DNA of 64,000 bases from a virus. A program made the position numbers and the translations under genes. The notes beneath the pieces are model-generated. The model had not been told where the DNA came from, ran no database searches, and was given only the letters and a program-made list of their open reading frames with translations. Numbering within the stretch: position 1 is the first letter of the stretch; each line of letters opens with the position of its first letter. The stretch lies in the IMG/VR virus record IMGVR_UViG_3300036402_000045, positions 25,783 to 89,782 of that record; one strand, given 5' to 3'. Shown here piece after piece: positions 31,032-37,756 of the stretch.

Positions 31032-31374
31032 CCATATCCGAAAGGCGTGGCGTAAGTTCCGCCCCGATCTTGTCGTGATCGAGGACTACGCCTACGGCGC
31101 TCGCGGCAGGGGCTTGACCGGCATCCATGAGCACGGAGGCGTGGTCCGGAACTTCCTGTACCGAGTCGATGCCCCGTTTGTGGTGGTGCAGAACGCCGTC
31201 ATCAAGCAGTACGCAACGGGATCAGGCAAAGCCACGAAGCCTGAGATGGTTGCCGAGGCGAAGACTCACTGGCCCGAGCTTCCAGACATGCGAGAGAACG
31301 ACAACCTCGCAGACGCCTACTTCATGGCACATTTCGGAAACACGAACTACTCATCCCTGGTGCAGAATGCTTGA
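30856..31374 (+). CDS. RuvC-like Holliday-junction resolvase, 172 aa
   Basis: MGLDLSLTATGLVVLD is the first RNase H-fold strand with the catalytic Asp, PDLVVIEDYAYGARGRG near residue 73 gives the Glu, and MRENDNLADAYFMAHFG at the end gives the final Asp pair. It resolves branched DNA before packaging. It starts inside the whiB frame with no clear ribosome site (GTG codons just upstream are alternatives). Confidence 0.88.
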   Translation: MGLDLSLTATGLVVLDGLRVCRWRLLRTEPVGQQGQSLGLLPSGKYRGHQEDRIEWSVSHIRKAWRKFRPDLVVIEDYAYGARGRGLTGIHEHGGVVRNFLYRVDAPFVVVQNAVIKQYATGSGKATKPEMVAEAKTHWPELPDMRENDNLADAYFMAHFGNTNYSSLVQNA

Positions 31375-31399
31375 CAGCAGAATGTTTCCGTTCTAGCCT
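31371..31399 (+). promoter_or_regulatory. Class-1 promoter, rightward, leaderless
   Basis: TTGACA (31371-31376), a 17-base spacer with AGAATGTTTCCG, and TAGCCT (31394-31399); the ATG follows after seven bases. It overlaps the end of the resolvase gene and is the only full class-1 copy with operator on the plus strand. Confidence 0.7.
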
Positions 31400-31406
31400 G
31401 GAGCAC

Positions 31407-31625
31407 ATGAACACGAAGCAGTTGAAGGAGCGGTTGGAGAAGATCAACGTCCTTGACGAGAAGCCCGACCCCGAAGCCGCTCACTCCGAGCAGGACGATC
31501 TGATCGTGGCGTTTCTTGCTGAGATCGTTGACAACAAATACCGCAACTACAACCGTCTTCGGCAACACGCTGAGCTTCTTCTGAAGTTGGCGACCGATGA
31601 CCAGAGAGAGCGGTGGTACGCGTGA
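31407..31625 (+). CDS. Hypothetical protein, 72 aa, leaderless
   Basis: MNTKQLKERLEKINVLDEKP starts at 31407. It is a charged helical protein (two long helices, EQDDLIVAFLAEIVDNKYRN) and may dimerise. No family was recognised. Confidence 0.7.
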   Translation: MNTKQLKERLEKINVLDEKPDPEAAHSEQDDLIVAFLAEIVDNKYRNYNRLRQHAELLLKLATDDQRERWYA

Positions 31626-32002
31626 TCGCCGCTTCCGGCGTTCGCTTCGACGGTCTTGACCTGTTGGTGGTCTTGGCCCTCGTCTCCATCATCGTCGTGC
31701 TGGTGTCGCTCTACTTCGTAACCTTCGGCAAGAAGGTCGATGACGACATCGATCGTCTACTGAAGACCACCGGCCCGAAGCTCTCAATGGACGAGATGGA
31801 TGGGCTTCTCCGGACCGATTACCTGGCTCTGTTGACGCCGAACCTGAGCGCCACCCCCTACTTCCTTGACAGTGGAACCTCACTCCCGAAGCTGTGGAGC
31901 TTGATGGACGAGGAATGGAAGTACGGGATTTCCGAAAGTCCCATGCCCACTCCGTTCTACGACTGGGCCAATGAGCGGCCCGTTCCGCTGGTGAACTGGT
32001 GA
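31622..32002 (+). CDS. Membrane-anchored hypothetical protein, 126 aa
   Basis: The GTG start overlaps the previous stop. Residues 12-37 (LLVVLALVSIIVVLVSLYFV) form one membrane span; the rest is soluble and aromatic. The function is unknown. Confidence 0.7.
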   Translation: MIAASGVRFDGLDLLVVLALVSIIVVLVSLYFVTFGKKVDDDIDRLLKTTGPKLSMDEMDGLLRTDYLALLTPNLSATPYFLDSGTSLPKLWSLMDEEWKYGISESPMPTPFYDWANERPVPLVNW

Positions 32003-32220
32003 GCGCGGACCTGCCGGGAGTGCTTCCTCCCGTCCGCATCCCGAAGGACTGGAAGGAGCGGGCCGACCTCGCCAACTTCGCTGGCCTCTCGGACGACGAA
32101 AGGGCTGCTCTGGACGCATGGTGCGCCCTGGAACAGCGGGAGTACGAGGCCCGTCTACGGCGAGCGATGGAACGTGACGGCGACCTGCCGATGGCGTCCG
32201 CATCCGACGAGAAGGCATGA
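31999..32220 (+). CDS. Hypothetical protein, 73 aa
   Basis: The GTG overlaps the previous stop (GTGA). The product is helical and acidic (LSDDERAALDAWCALEQREY). No family was recognised. Confidence 0.65.
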   Translation: MSADLPGVLPPVRIPKDWKERADLANFAGLSDDERAALDAWCALEQREYEARLRRAMERDGDLPMASASDEKA

Positions 32221-32732
32221 GCTACCGAGGCAGCGCGTCGCTCTCGGACAACGGTTGGTATCGCTACGACCTGGAACGGAAGTGGGAGCGAGTCATAACC
32301 CGCAAGGTCGTCTGGGTCATGCTCAACCCGAGCACCGCCGATGCTCGATTCGATGACGCCACAATCCGAAAGTGCGTGAGCTTCTCCCAGATATGGGGCT
32401 TCGACGGCATGGCTGTGGTGAACCTGTTCGCCTACCGGTCCACCAATCCCAACGTTCTCGCCAACCTGCACGACAAGGGCCATGCACGCGGACCCGAGAA
32501 CCCTGGATACATCAGAAGCCACATCAACGACCGCGAGACACAACTAGTGGTGGCTGCTTGGGGAGCCAACGTCAACAAGATGGGCCTGCCCCGTTACAAC
32601 ATCGAAGCATGGTGTCGTGCGGCCAAGAAGCCCCTTCGGTGTCTCGGAACCAACAAGGACGGTTCTCCCAAGCACCCTGGTCGTATCGGTTACGGAACGC
32701 CCCTAGTACCTTTCGGAAAGTACGAGACATGA
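32217..32732 (+). CDS. DUF1643-family protein, 171 aa
   Basis: VVWVMLNPSTADARFDDATI followed by RKCVSFSQIWGFDGMAVVNL is the DUF1643 signature, and LVVAAWGANV and RCLGTNKDGSPKHP complete it. The domain fills the protein. Its role is unknown, though it is common on phages and mobile elements. The start overlaps the previous stop (ATGA). Confidence 0.92.
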   Translation: MSYRGSASLSDNGWYRYDLERKWERVITRKVVWVMLNPSTADARFDDATIRKCVSFSQIWGFDGMAVVNLFAYRSTNPNVLANLHDKGHARGPENPGYIRSHINDRETQLVVAAWGANVNKMGLPRYNIEAWCRAAKKPLRCLGTNKDGSPKHPGRIGYGTPLVPFGKYET

Positions 32733-32902
32733 ACGCTCGAAGCGTTGAGTGCCCGGTCTGTAAAGCCAAGCCCGGACAGCGGTGTTCAGAGGCCAGATCC
32801 TTGAGTCTTCCATGGGGACGATCTCATCCGTCCCGAGTCCAGAAGGCTGCGAAATGCGTATCAACAGAAGATGACCAAGAGACGATCGCGCAAGAAGACT
32901 GA
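32729..32902 (+). CDS. Small zinc-finger protein, 57 aa
   Basis: CPVCKAKPGQRCSEARSLSL followed by GRSHPSRV matches the short CxxC...C...H...R motif found at the end of some phage DNA-modifying proteins and as stand-alone genes. It overlaps the next gene, which starts within it. Confidence 0.7.
   Translation: MNARSVECPVCKAKPGQRCSEARSLSLPWGRSHPSRVQKAAKCVSTEDDQETIAQED
32855..32864 (+). promoter_or_regulatory. Class-2 promoter
   Basis: TGCG plus TATCAA (32859-32864), six bases before the ATG at 32871, within the small zinc-finger gene. Confidence 0.5.
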
Positions 32903-33395
32903 ACCCTCCTGGTGGTGGGTTGAAGGACTTCGGAAACTGTCCGGAGTGAAGGTCTGGTATCCGCTCTACTGCTCGAAGACCGAAGCGGGCGCGCAACAAA
33001 TCCAGCGCATGTGTGCTGGCGAGGCGCGGCGTATGCGAGAGGGTTTAGCTACAACTAAAGACGCCTCCACCCTCAAGGGCTACAGGGAGTTCCGAGTCGT
33101 TCCCGATAGCGAACAGGGAGTTCGCTGTAGCGAATGCACGTCGAACTACCTCAAGCGCATCAAGCGAGACGGCAAGCGGCTGTGGAAGTGCCTGAACTGC
33201 GGCCATGTGTGGGAGCGGGAAGCCTTTACCGAGTTGGTGCATGACACCAAGACCGTTTCAAAGGCCCCTACAGGGCCTTCTAAGGCTTCGAACCGCCCTG
33301 CGAAGGGTGTTGACGCTGCGAGGCGTGCTTCCGGACGGGAGAAGAAGCCACAGAAGCCGGTCCGTTCCACCCGAAAGGGTCGGAAGATCCGCTAG
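32871..33395 (+). CDS. Zinc-ribbon protein with basic tail, 174 aa
   Basis: MTKRRSRKKTEPSWWWVEGL starts six bases after TATCAA. A zinc ribbon (CSECTSNYLKRIKRDG and then CLNCGHVW, residues about 84-108) recalls transcription-factor or topoisomerase ribbons. The last 50 residues are K/R/P-rich. It may act on polymerase or DNA. It is the last rightward gene; 26 bases separate it from the leftward block. Confidence 0.8.
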   Translation: MTKRRSRKKTEPSWWWVEGLRKLSGVKVWYPLYCSKTEAGAQQIQRMCAGEARRMREGLATTKDASTLKGYREFRVVPDSEQGVRCSECTSNYLKRIKRDGKRLWKCLNCGHVWEREAFTELVHDTKTVSKAPTGPSKASNRPAKGVDAARRASGREKKPQKPVRSTRKGRKIR

Positions 33396-33421
33396 AGCCT
33401 GACTCGGCTGGGCTGCTCGTC

Positions 33422-33571
33422 TCAAAGAGGTTCCCAGGCGTTTTCCGAAAGAAGCTGATCGTCAACCTCTTCCCAATCCTGCCCGTCGTAGTTCTCCAGG
33501 AACGCGAAGAAGCTCGCTGCCATGTCCACGATCCCGAGGGCACGAACAGCGAGCTTCTTCAGTTGACGCAC
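33422..33571 (-). CDS. Hypothetical protein, 49 aa
   Basis: A GTG at 33571 lies six bases past the stop of the membrane protein upstream and opens a 49-codon frame ending SENAWEPL. It is acidic with one hydrophobic stretch (IVDMAASFFAFL). The ribosome site is weak. It is the last gene of the late operon. Confidence 0.45.
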   Translation of the reverse strand: MRQLKKLAVRALGIVDMAASFFAFLENYDGQDWEEVDDQLLSENAWEPL

Positions 33572-33576
33572 GAAGC

Positions 33577-34017
33577 TCAGACCTTGAAGACCTTCGCCAT
33601 GACGAGGTACACGATGATGGCGCAGGCAGTAGCGAGCAACGCCGTCTGCCAATCAAGATGACCGTCTTCGTTCGGAGTCTTCTTCCCGCGAACCGTGGCA
33701 CCGGGAATCATCTTGAGACGAGCCGGATCATCCGAAGGGCGCTTGGCCGAGAGGTAGTCGGCGGCGAGGCCAGCACCAGATCCAACGGACAAGCCGATGG
33801 CAATGAGGGAGTAGGCGTTCATCTTCGCCAGCGAGCCGCCGATGTCGATCTGCGAAGCGAAGTCGGTCTGTGCGTAGAGCACGACGGCGACAACGCCCGC
33901 AAGCCAAGCGGAGGCCGTGGTCACGATGCCGTTGATGTCGCGGTTCGTGAGGTACTTGGTGAAGTCGATCACCTTCTTCACCAACGCCAGCATTGCGAGT
34001 ACGGGTACGAATTCCAT
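33577..34017 (-). CDS. Multi-span membrane protein, holin candidate, 146 aa
   Basis: MEFVPVLAMLALVKKVIDFT starts at 34017 behind AAGGAGC. Spans are visible near residues 3-16, 33-50, 68-90 and 122-143. Position in the lysis module and small size fit a holin or accessory lysis protein. No family was matched. Confidence 0.65.
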   Translation of the reverse strand: MEFVPVLAMLALVKKVIDFTKYLTNRDINGIVTTASAWLAGVVAVVLYAQTDFASQIDIGGSLAKMNAYSLIAIGLSVGSGAGLAADYLSAKRPSDDPARLKMIPGATVRGKKTPNEDGHLDWQTALLATACAIIVYLVMAKVFKV

Positions 34018-34025
34018 TCTGCTCC

Positions 34026-34604
34026 TTACGGGTTGGTGGTGGTGGTCGTGGAAGGAACGACCGGTGCCGGAACACTTCGTACCTCTCGGCACGCGTCCCG
34101 AACCTCGGGGATCTGAACATTCGGAATCTGAGGACGGAGAGATTCGAGGACGATCCGATTGTTCTCTTCGGTCTTGCAATCCACGGCTTCGATGATCTGG
34201 TTCACAAGCAACTGAGTTGACGCCACCTGTGAAGCCGTGGCTTCAGGCCCCGTCACCTTCTGAAGAATCGCTAGCGAGGAAGCGGTGTTGTCGATCGCTG
34301 TGCGGTTGTCACGACTGAACTGGCGCTGGTCCCAGTAAGCCAGTCCTGCGAGCACAAACGCCGCTGCGAAGACAACACATGCGAGCTTGAACCAACGACG
34401 GTCCCGCTCGCGTTCTTCATCCCCCTGCTGAACCTTGATCGTCAGGGTCTTCGTTGCTACCGCCAGTTCCCCGACCTTCTCGGCCATCATCGTCATCGAG
34501 GCCGTGAGGCCAACCAGAAGATGAACTTTCAGAGTTTCCTCTGACTCCGATGGGAGTGACGGAGGCGTCTGAAACGCCGTCTGTTCGTCGTTCGGTCCTG
34601 TCAC
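34026..34604 (-). CDS. Single-span membrane protein, 192 aa
   Basis: The GTG start is at 34604. A helical N-terminal part is followed by a span near residues 74-90 (LACVVFAAAFVLAGLAYW), a long helical outer part and a P/T-rich end (PAPVVPSTTTTT). The layout suggests an inner-membrane anchor with a periplasmic or wall part. It may serve lysis. No family was assigned. Confidence 0.7.
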   Translation of the reverse strand: MTGPNDEQTAFQTPPSLPSESEETLKVHLLVGLTASMTMMAEKVGELAVATKTLTIKVQQGDEERERDRRWFKLACVVFAAAFVLAGLAYWDQRQFSRDNRTAIDNTASSLAILQKVTGPEATASQVASTQLLVNQIIEAVDCKTEENNRIVLESLRPQIPNVQIPEVRDACREVRSVPAPVVPSTTTTTNP

Positions 34605-34749
34605 GAAGTCGCTCTGCTTTCTCAGTCACGGATTGAGCAAGGAAGACGATCTCGGTCGTCAACTGATTGATGGCATCCACGATGGCGTCTGTGTCGTCGT
34701 CTACCGCAACCAAGTCTACGACCTGCTTCCTTATAGACACGTATATCAC
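34417..34749 (-). CDS. Hypothetical protein overlapping next gene, 110 aa
   Basis: The GTG at 34749 overlaps the previous stop (GTGA). The first half is a coiled-coil-like acidic helix (DAIVDAINQLTTEIVFLAQS). The second half is G/D/S-rich and overlaps the 192-aa gene by 188 bases, so the real end is uncertain. Confidence 0.5.
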   Translation of the reverse strand: MIYVSIRKQVVDLVAVDDDTDAIVDAINQLTTEIVFLAQSVTEKAERLRDRTERRTDGVSDASVTPIGVRGNSESSSSGWPHGLDDDDGREGRGTGGSNEDPDDQGSAGG

Positions 34750-35114
34750 CCACCCCGTCGATGTTCAGAAGCGGCTTCTCGCTCAAGAGCGTCCAACCGA
34801 TCGACCAGTCTGTCAAGTGCGGGCAGGATGACATCGTTGGTGTTTTGGAGCGCAAGCTGATATGCGGTAAGCGCCGGGAACACCTTCTCCATCATCAGAG
34901 TTTTTGACGCGGCCTCGGCATCGTCAGTCCTCTTGCGCTCAGCGTTGCGGTCTTCAATGGCTTGGTCGTAGAGCTTCCCGCGCACGACCTGACCAGTAAG
35001 CCAAGCGATGACGATCAGACCCAGCAGCCCGTACTGCGCCCAACCCGGTAGGGGTTCGGCAACGCTTGGACCGTTAGCGGCCACCAGATAGCTGATCCCA
35101 GTCAGGAGGGTCAC
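34746..35114 (-). CDS. Single-span membrane protein, 122 aa
   Basis: A GTG start at 35114. One span near residues 27-42 (YGLLGLIVIAWLTGQ) is followed by a long charged helix. Such proteins are common next to actinophage lysins. A holin-associated role is possible. Confidence 0.7.
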   Translation of the reverse strand: MTLLTGISYLVAANGPSVAEPLPGWAQYGLLGLIVIAWLTGQVVRGKLYDQAIEDRNAERKRTDDAEAASKTLMMEKVFPALTAYQLALQNTNDVILPALDRLVDRLDALEREAASEHRRGG

Positions 35115-35403
35115 CCCGACGCTCCTTCCAAGTCCAGTTCTTCTCGGCGGGGGTCTTCGCTATGAAGACGAGAGCCAAGATGATTCCGCCGATGTTGAAA
35201 GCCGTGTATCGGGTGATGCCGTCTCCGATGTGATCGAGAGCATTCAGCCCTGCGGCGATGGCGAGCATCGCTGCGCTCAGGTGCAACCAAGCAGGTTCGG
35301 AAAATCTCTTGAGCCATCGTGCCGCTCTCCAGAACAGCACGAAAGCCGCCAAGACTCCCGCCACCGCTGTCATCACACGGGAGATGTCCAAGGCAAGCAC
35401 CAC
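35074..35403 (-). CDS. Membrane protein, holin candidate, 109 aa
   Basis: The GTG start is ten bases past the amidase stop. Hydrophobic spans lie near residues 10-25, 41-57 and 68-83. It directly follows the endolysin gene, as holins often do. It overlaps the next gene by 41 bases. Confidence 0.65.
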   Translation of the reverse strand: MVLALDISRVMTAVAGVLAAFVLFWRAARWLKRFSEPAWLHLSAAMLAIAAGLNALDHIGDGITRYTAFNIGGIILALVFIAKTPAEKNWTWKERRGDPPDWDQLSGGR

Positions 35404-35412
35404 CTTTGTCGG

Positions 35413-36369
35413 CTACTCCGTAACACTGACCTGCACATGGGCAGGCCATCCCGGTGCCCATCCTTCGACCGAGAGGATCGTCCCGTTGCTGCCGGGAAGG
35501 TCATCGGCAGCGAAGCCGAGCTTGGCGTTCTGGTACTTCTGGTCAGCCTCCGGGCGCAGGCCAGGTTCGAGAGCACCCTTGATCTGGGTCTTCGACCACG
35601 GAAGACGGACCCAACCGAACCCGGCATAGGGACCGGAGCTTCCGGTTCCAACGATCACGTCGTAGGTGTTCAACTGCATGTCAATTTCCTCCGATGAGAG
35701 AAGCGTGAGCCACGCCGGGGGCGCGGGAGTTGGCGGCGTTGGTTCGGAAATCACCATGCCACCACGAACGAACTGCATTACTGCACCGCCAGGGCAAGCG
35801 GTCTGCTTCCAATCGGCATGAACGTGCCGCTCGGTTCCGGAGCCGCGGGCCTCGTACCACTCGAAGACATTCCGAAGTCCACGTCGGGCATCCACAGTGA
35901 ACTCATCGCCCTCGCCCATCAAGACGCAATGGGCGTAGCTGCGATCGTTCCCGGTATTGGTGCCGTTGGCAGCCGTTCGCCATCCGTACCAGCGTCCTTC
36001 GAAGATGAACCCGTGACGGCAAGTGACATCGGAATATGCGATGTCATTCCAGCCCTGGTGCTCCATGTGGTACTTCTGAATTCCACGGAGCTTGGTGGCG
36101 CAGGACGTGTGCGGATAGTCCCCGAGGCCCGGACCTTCCCAGTGGGCCGTGTTGCCGCGTGCGGTCGTTAGACCGGTCCTGCCCGTTGCGGCCTTGGCTC
36201 CCCAAGAAACCCGAGGGATGAACTTCGCAGGCGGCGGCGTTCCCTTGACGCTGAGGATGGCGTTCTGGAAAGGCGGGGACTCGATCTGGCCGACGTACTC
36301 CAGAACCTCGTAAAGCTCCAGGAGATCCGCAGGAACGGAAAGATGTTCTGCTTCGAGAAGCTCAGTCAA
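35413..36369 (-). CDS. Endolysin: N-acetylmuramoyl-L-alanine amidase, 318 aa
   Basis: The amidase_2/PGRP domain spans about residues 50-200: WGAKA, NTAHWEG with the first zinc His (residue ~76), CRHGFIFEGRWYGWRTAANG, and HVHADWKQTACPGG with the second His, Lys and Cys. It cleaves the bond between the glycan and the stem peptide. The last ~90 residues form an unassigned domain that may bind the wall. The start is TTG at 36369, overlapping the caspase-like gene. Confidence 0.92.
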   Translation of the reverse strand: MTELLEAEHLSVPADLLELYEVLEYVGQIESPPFQNAILSVKGTPPPAKFIPRVSWGAKAATGRTGLTTARGNTAHWEGPGLGDYPHTSCATKLRGIQKYHMEHQGWNDIAYSDVTCRHGFIFEGRWYGWRTAANGTNTGNDRSYAHCVLMGEGDEFTVDARRGLRNVFEWYEARGSGTERHVHADWKQTACPGGAVMQFVRGGMVISEPTPPTPAPPAWLTLLSSEEIDMQLNTYDVIVGTGSSGPYAGFGWVRLPWSKTQIKGALEPGLRPEADQKYQNAKLGFAADDLPGSNGTILSVEGWAPGWPAHVQVSVTE

Positions 36370-37144
36370 GGGGACTCCTGAATGCTTGGTAGAGCGTCGC
36401 GCCGAACTGCGGCGTCTGCGGATAGGACGGAGAAGGCAGCGCCAAACGGATGCGGCGATACCACTCGCGGAACGTCTTCACGTCAGGACCGAGAGCATCG
36501 ATGGCCGCTCGGGTGAAGGCTCCGTTGGGACGATTTCCGAAGGAGGCGTCGTAGCTGTATTCCGGATCGTCGCAACCCGAGATCAGAACCGGACCGCTTC
36601 GACTCGTCGCCCGGATGAACGTGCGCTCTGCGGCGATGGCAGCCTCGACGCTCACGGGAACCGAAGGGATCAAGCCGGGAGAGATGAACTTCGGCTTTCC
36701 GGGAGGGGGAGCAGACGCCATGATCCCTCGGGCCACGGTTCCGGAGTGGCAGGAATCCGAAAGAACCGTGATCTGCGTTCCGTGGCGAGCACGGCCAAAG
36801 ATCGTGTGCATCTCGTCATCGATGAGAAGGCCACCGCTGGCGTAGTCGTGACAGCACAGCGCTTCGTCACGACCATCCGGCTCGTCACCGTCGCCGTCCG
36901 GAACCCACGTCCCGTGACCCGAGTAGCAGAACACGAACCGATCCCGGTACTTCATCGAATCCACGATGCCGAGAAGTTCAGCCACGATCCGGGCCTTGGT
37001 AGCCGAGGAATCCAGAAGCGTCGTGACGGTGTAGCCGCGCGACTGAAGAACCTGTGACCAGTCCATCGCATCGTTGATGCAACCGGAAAGATCTCCCGCT
37101 CCGGGGTAGTCGTTGATCCCTACGCACAAGGCAATACGTCGCAT
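36362..37144 (-). CDS. Metacaspase-like cysteine peptidase (C14), 260 aa
   Basis: It has the caspase fold marks: RRIALCVGINDYPGAGDLSG at the N-terminus, the catalytic His in VFCYSGHGTW (H77) and the catalytic Cys in VLSDSCHSG (C132), the exact type-I metacaspase motif. The acidic GDGDEPDGRDE loop also fits. No prodomain or second domain is present. The gene lies between a tail gene group and the endolysin, with overlapping stop/start on the amidase side. A role in lysis, maturation or host cell death is open. Confidence 0.9.
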   Translation of the reverse strand: MRRIALCVGINDYPGAGDLSGCINDAMDWSQVLQSRGYTVTTLLDSSATKARIVAELLGIVDSMKYRDRFVFCYSGHGTWVPDGDGDEPDGRDEALCCHDYASGGLLIDDEMHTIFGRARHGTQITVLSDSCHSGTVARGIMASAPPPGKPKFISPGLIPSVPVSVEAAIAAERTFIRATSRSGPVLISGCDDPEYSYDASFGNRPNGAFTRAAIDALGPDVKTFREWYRRIRLALPSPSYPQTPQFGATLYQAFRSPLD

Positions 37145-37453
37145 CTACCCATTCTCCTTCGTGTCGGGCGCGGGTTGCGGAACTGCCCGCTCAGCCCGGA
37201 GACGCATCGTGGCCTGTTCCAGCGTTTCCTTCTCGACCAAGATCTCCGCTTCCTTCAGGAGATCGGGCTGGTCCTTCAGAATGTCAACCTGATCCTGACC
37301 GACCTTGTAGGAGCGCGACTCGCCATTGGCAAGCTGCAACACGACAACGACATCACGAACTACTTCGGTTCGCTGAAGGTCTGGATGCCAGATGGTGATG
37401 CCCGCAGAAAGCGTGCGGGGGTCTTTCTGCACGACGGGCGGCTTCTTAGGCAT
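37145..37453 (-). CDS. Hypothetical protein, 102 aa
   Basis: MPKKPPVVQKDPRTLSAGIT starts within the end of the upstream gene. It has a short beta part (VVRDVVVVLQLANGES) and a charged helix. It sits directly before the caspase-like gene with no gap. Confidence 0.7.
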   Translation of the reverse strand: MPKKPPVVQKDPRTLSAGITIWHPDLQRTEVVRDVVVVLQLANGESRSYKVGQDQVDILKDQPDLLKEAEILVEKETLEQATMRLRAERAVPQPAPDTKENG

Positions 37454-37727
37454 GACTGATCTTCTTTCCGGTGGTCTTGCGGGGCTTGGGGGTCGTTACC
37501 CGACCGTTGTGCTTCGGCCTGTCCTTCATCGCTGCTTCCAGAGCTTCGGTCAAGCTCACCTTCTCCTGCGAGATCTGCTCGATCACCGCATCGAGCACGG
37601 TGTTCTCTCGAAGAAGCTGTGCGTTCTTTCGCTCCAGCGCCCGGACATAGGCGTTGATGTCCAGATTGATTCCGCCCTCTGGAGCTTCGGGTACTTCGGG
37701 AACCTGCTTTTCCGGTTGCGGCGTCAT
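37446..37727 (-). CDS. Coiled-coil protein, 93 aa
   Basis: P/E-rich at first (PEKQVPEVPEAPEGG), then a coiled coil (ALERKNAQLLRENTVLDAVI), then a basic end. It is coupled to the tiny frame upstream (ATGA). It may be a tail-fibre accessory. Confidence 0.7.
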   Translation of the reverse strand: MTPQPEKQVPEVPEAPEGGINLDINAYVRALERKNAQLLRENTVLDAVIEQISQEKVSLTEALEAAMKDRPKHNGRVTTPKPRKTTGKKISHA

Positions 37728-37756
37728 GCGCTCTTCTCCTTGTCTTGGTCGGCCAT
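37724..37756 (-). CDS. Possible 10-aa coupling ORF
   Basis: ATG at 37756 overlaps the fibre stop (TGATG), encodes MADQDKEKSA and its stop overlaps the next ATG. The AAGGAG inside it is the ribosome site of the 93-aa gene. It may only serve to couple translation. Confidence 0.35.
   Translation of the reverse strand: MADQDKEKSA

Noticed and set aside
33396-33421. A terminator between the convergent blocks
   Set aside because: Only a 4-bp stem (AGCC/GGCT) is visible in the 26-base gap, too weak to call.
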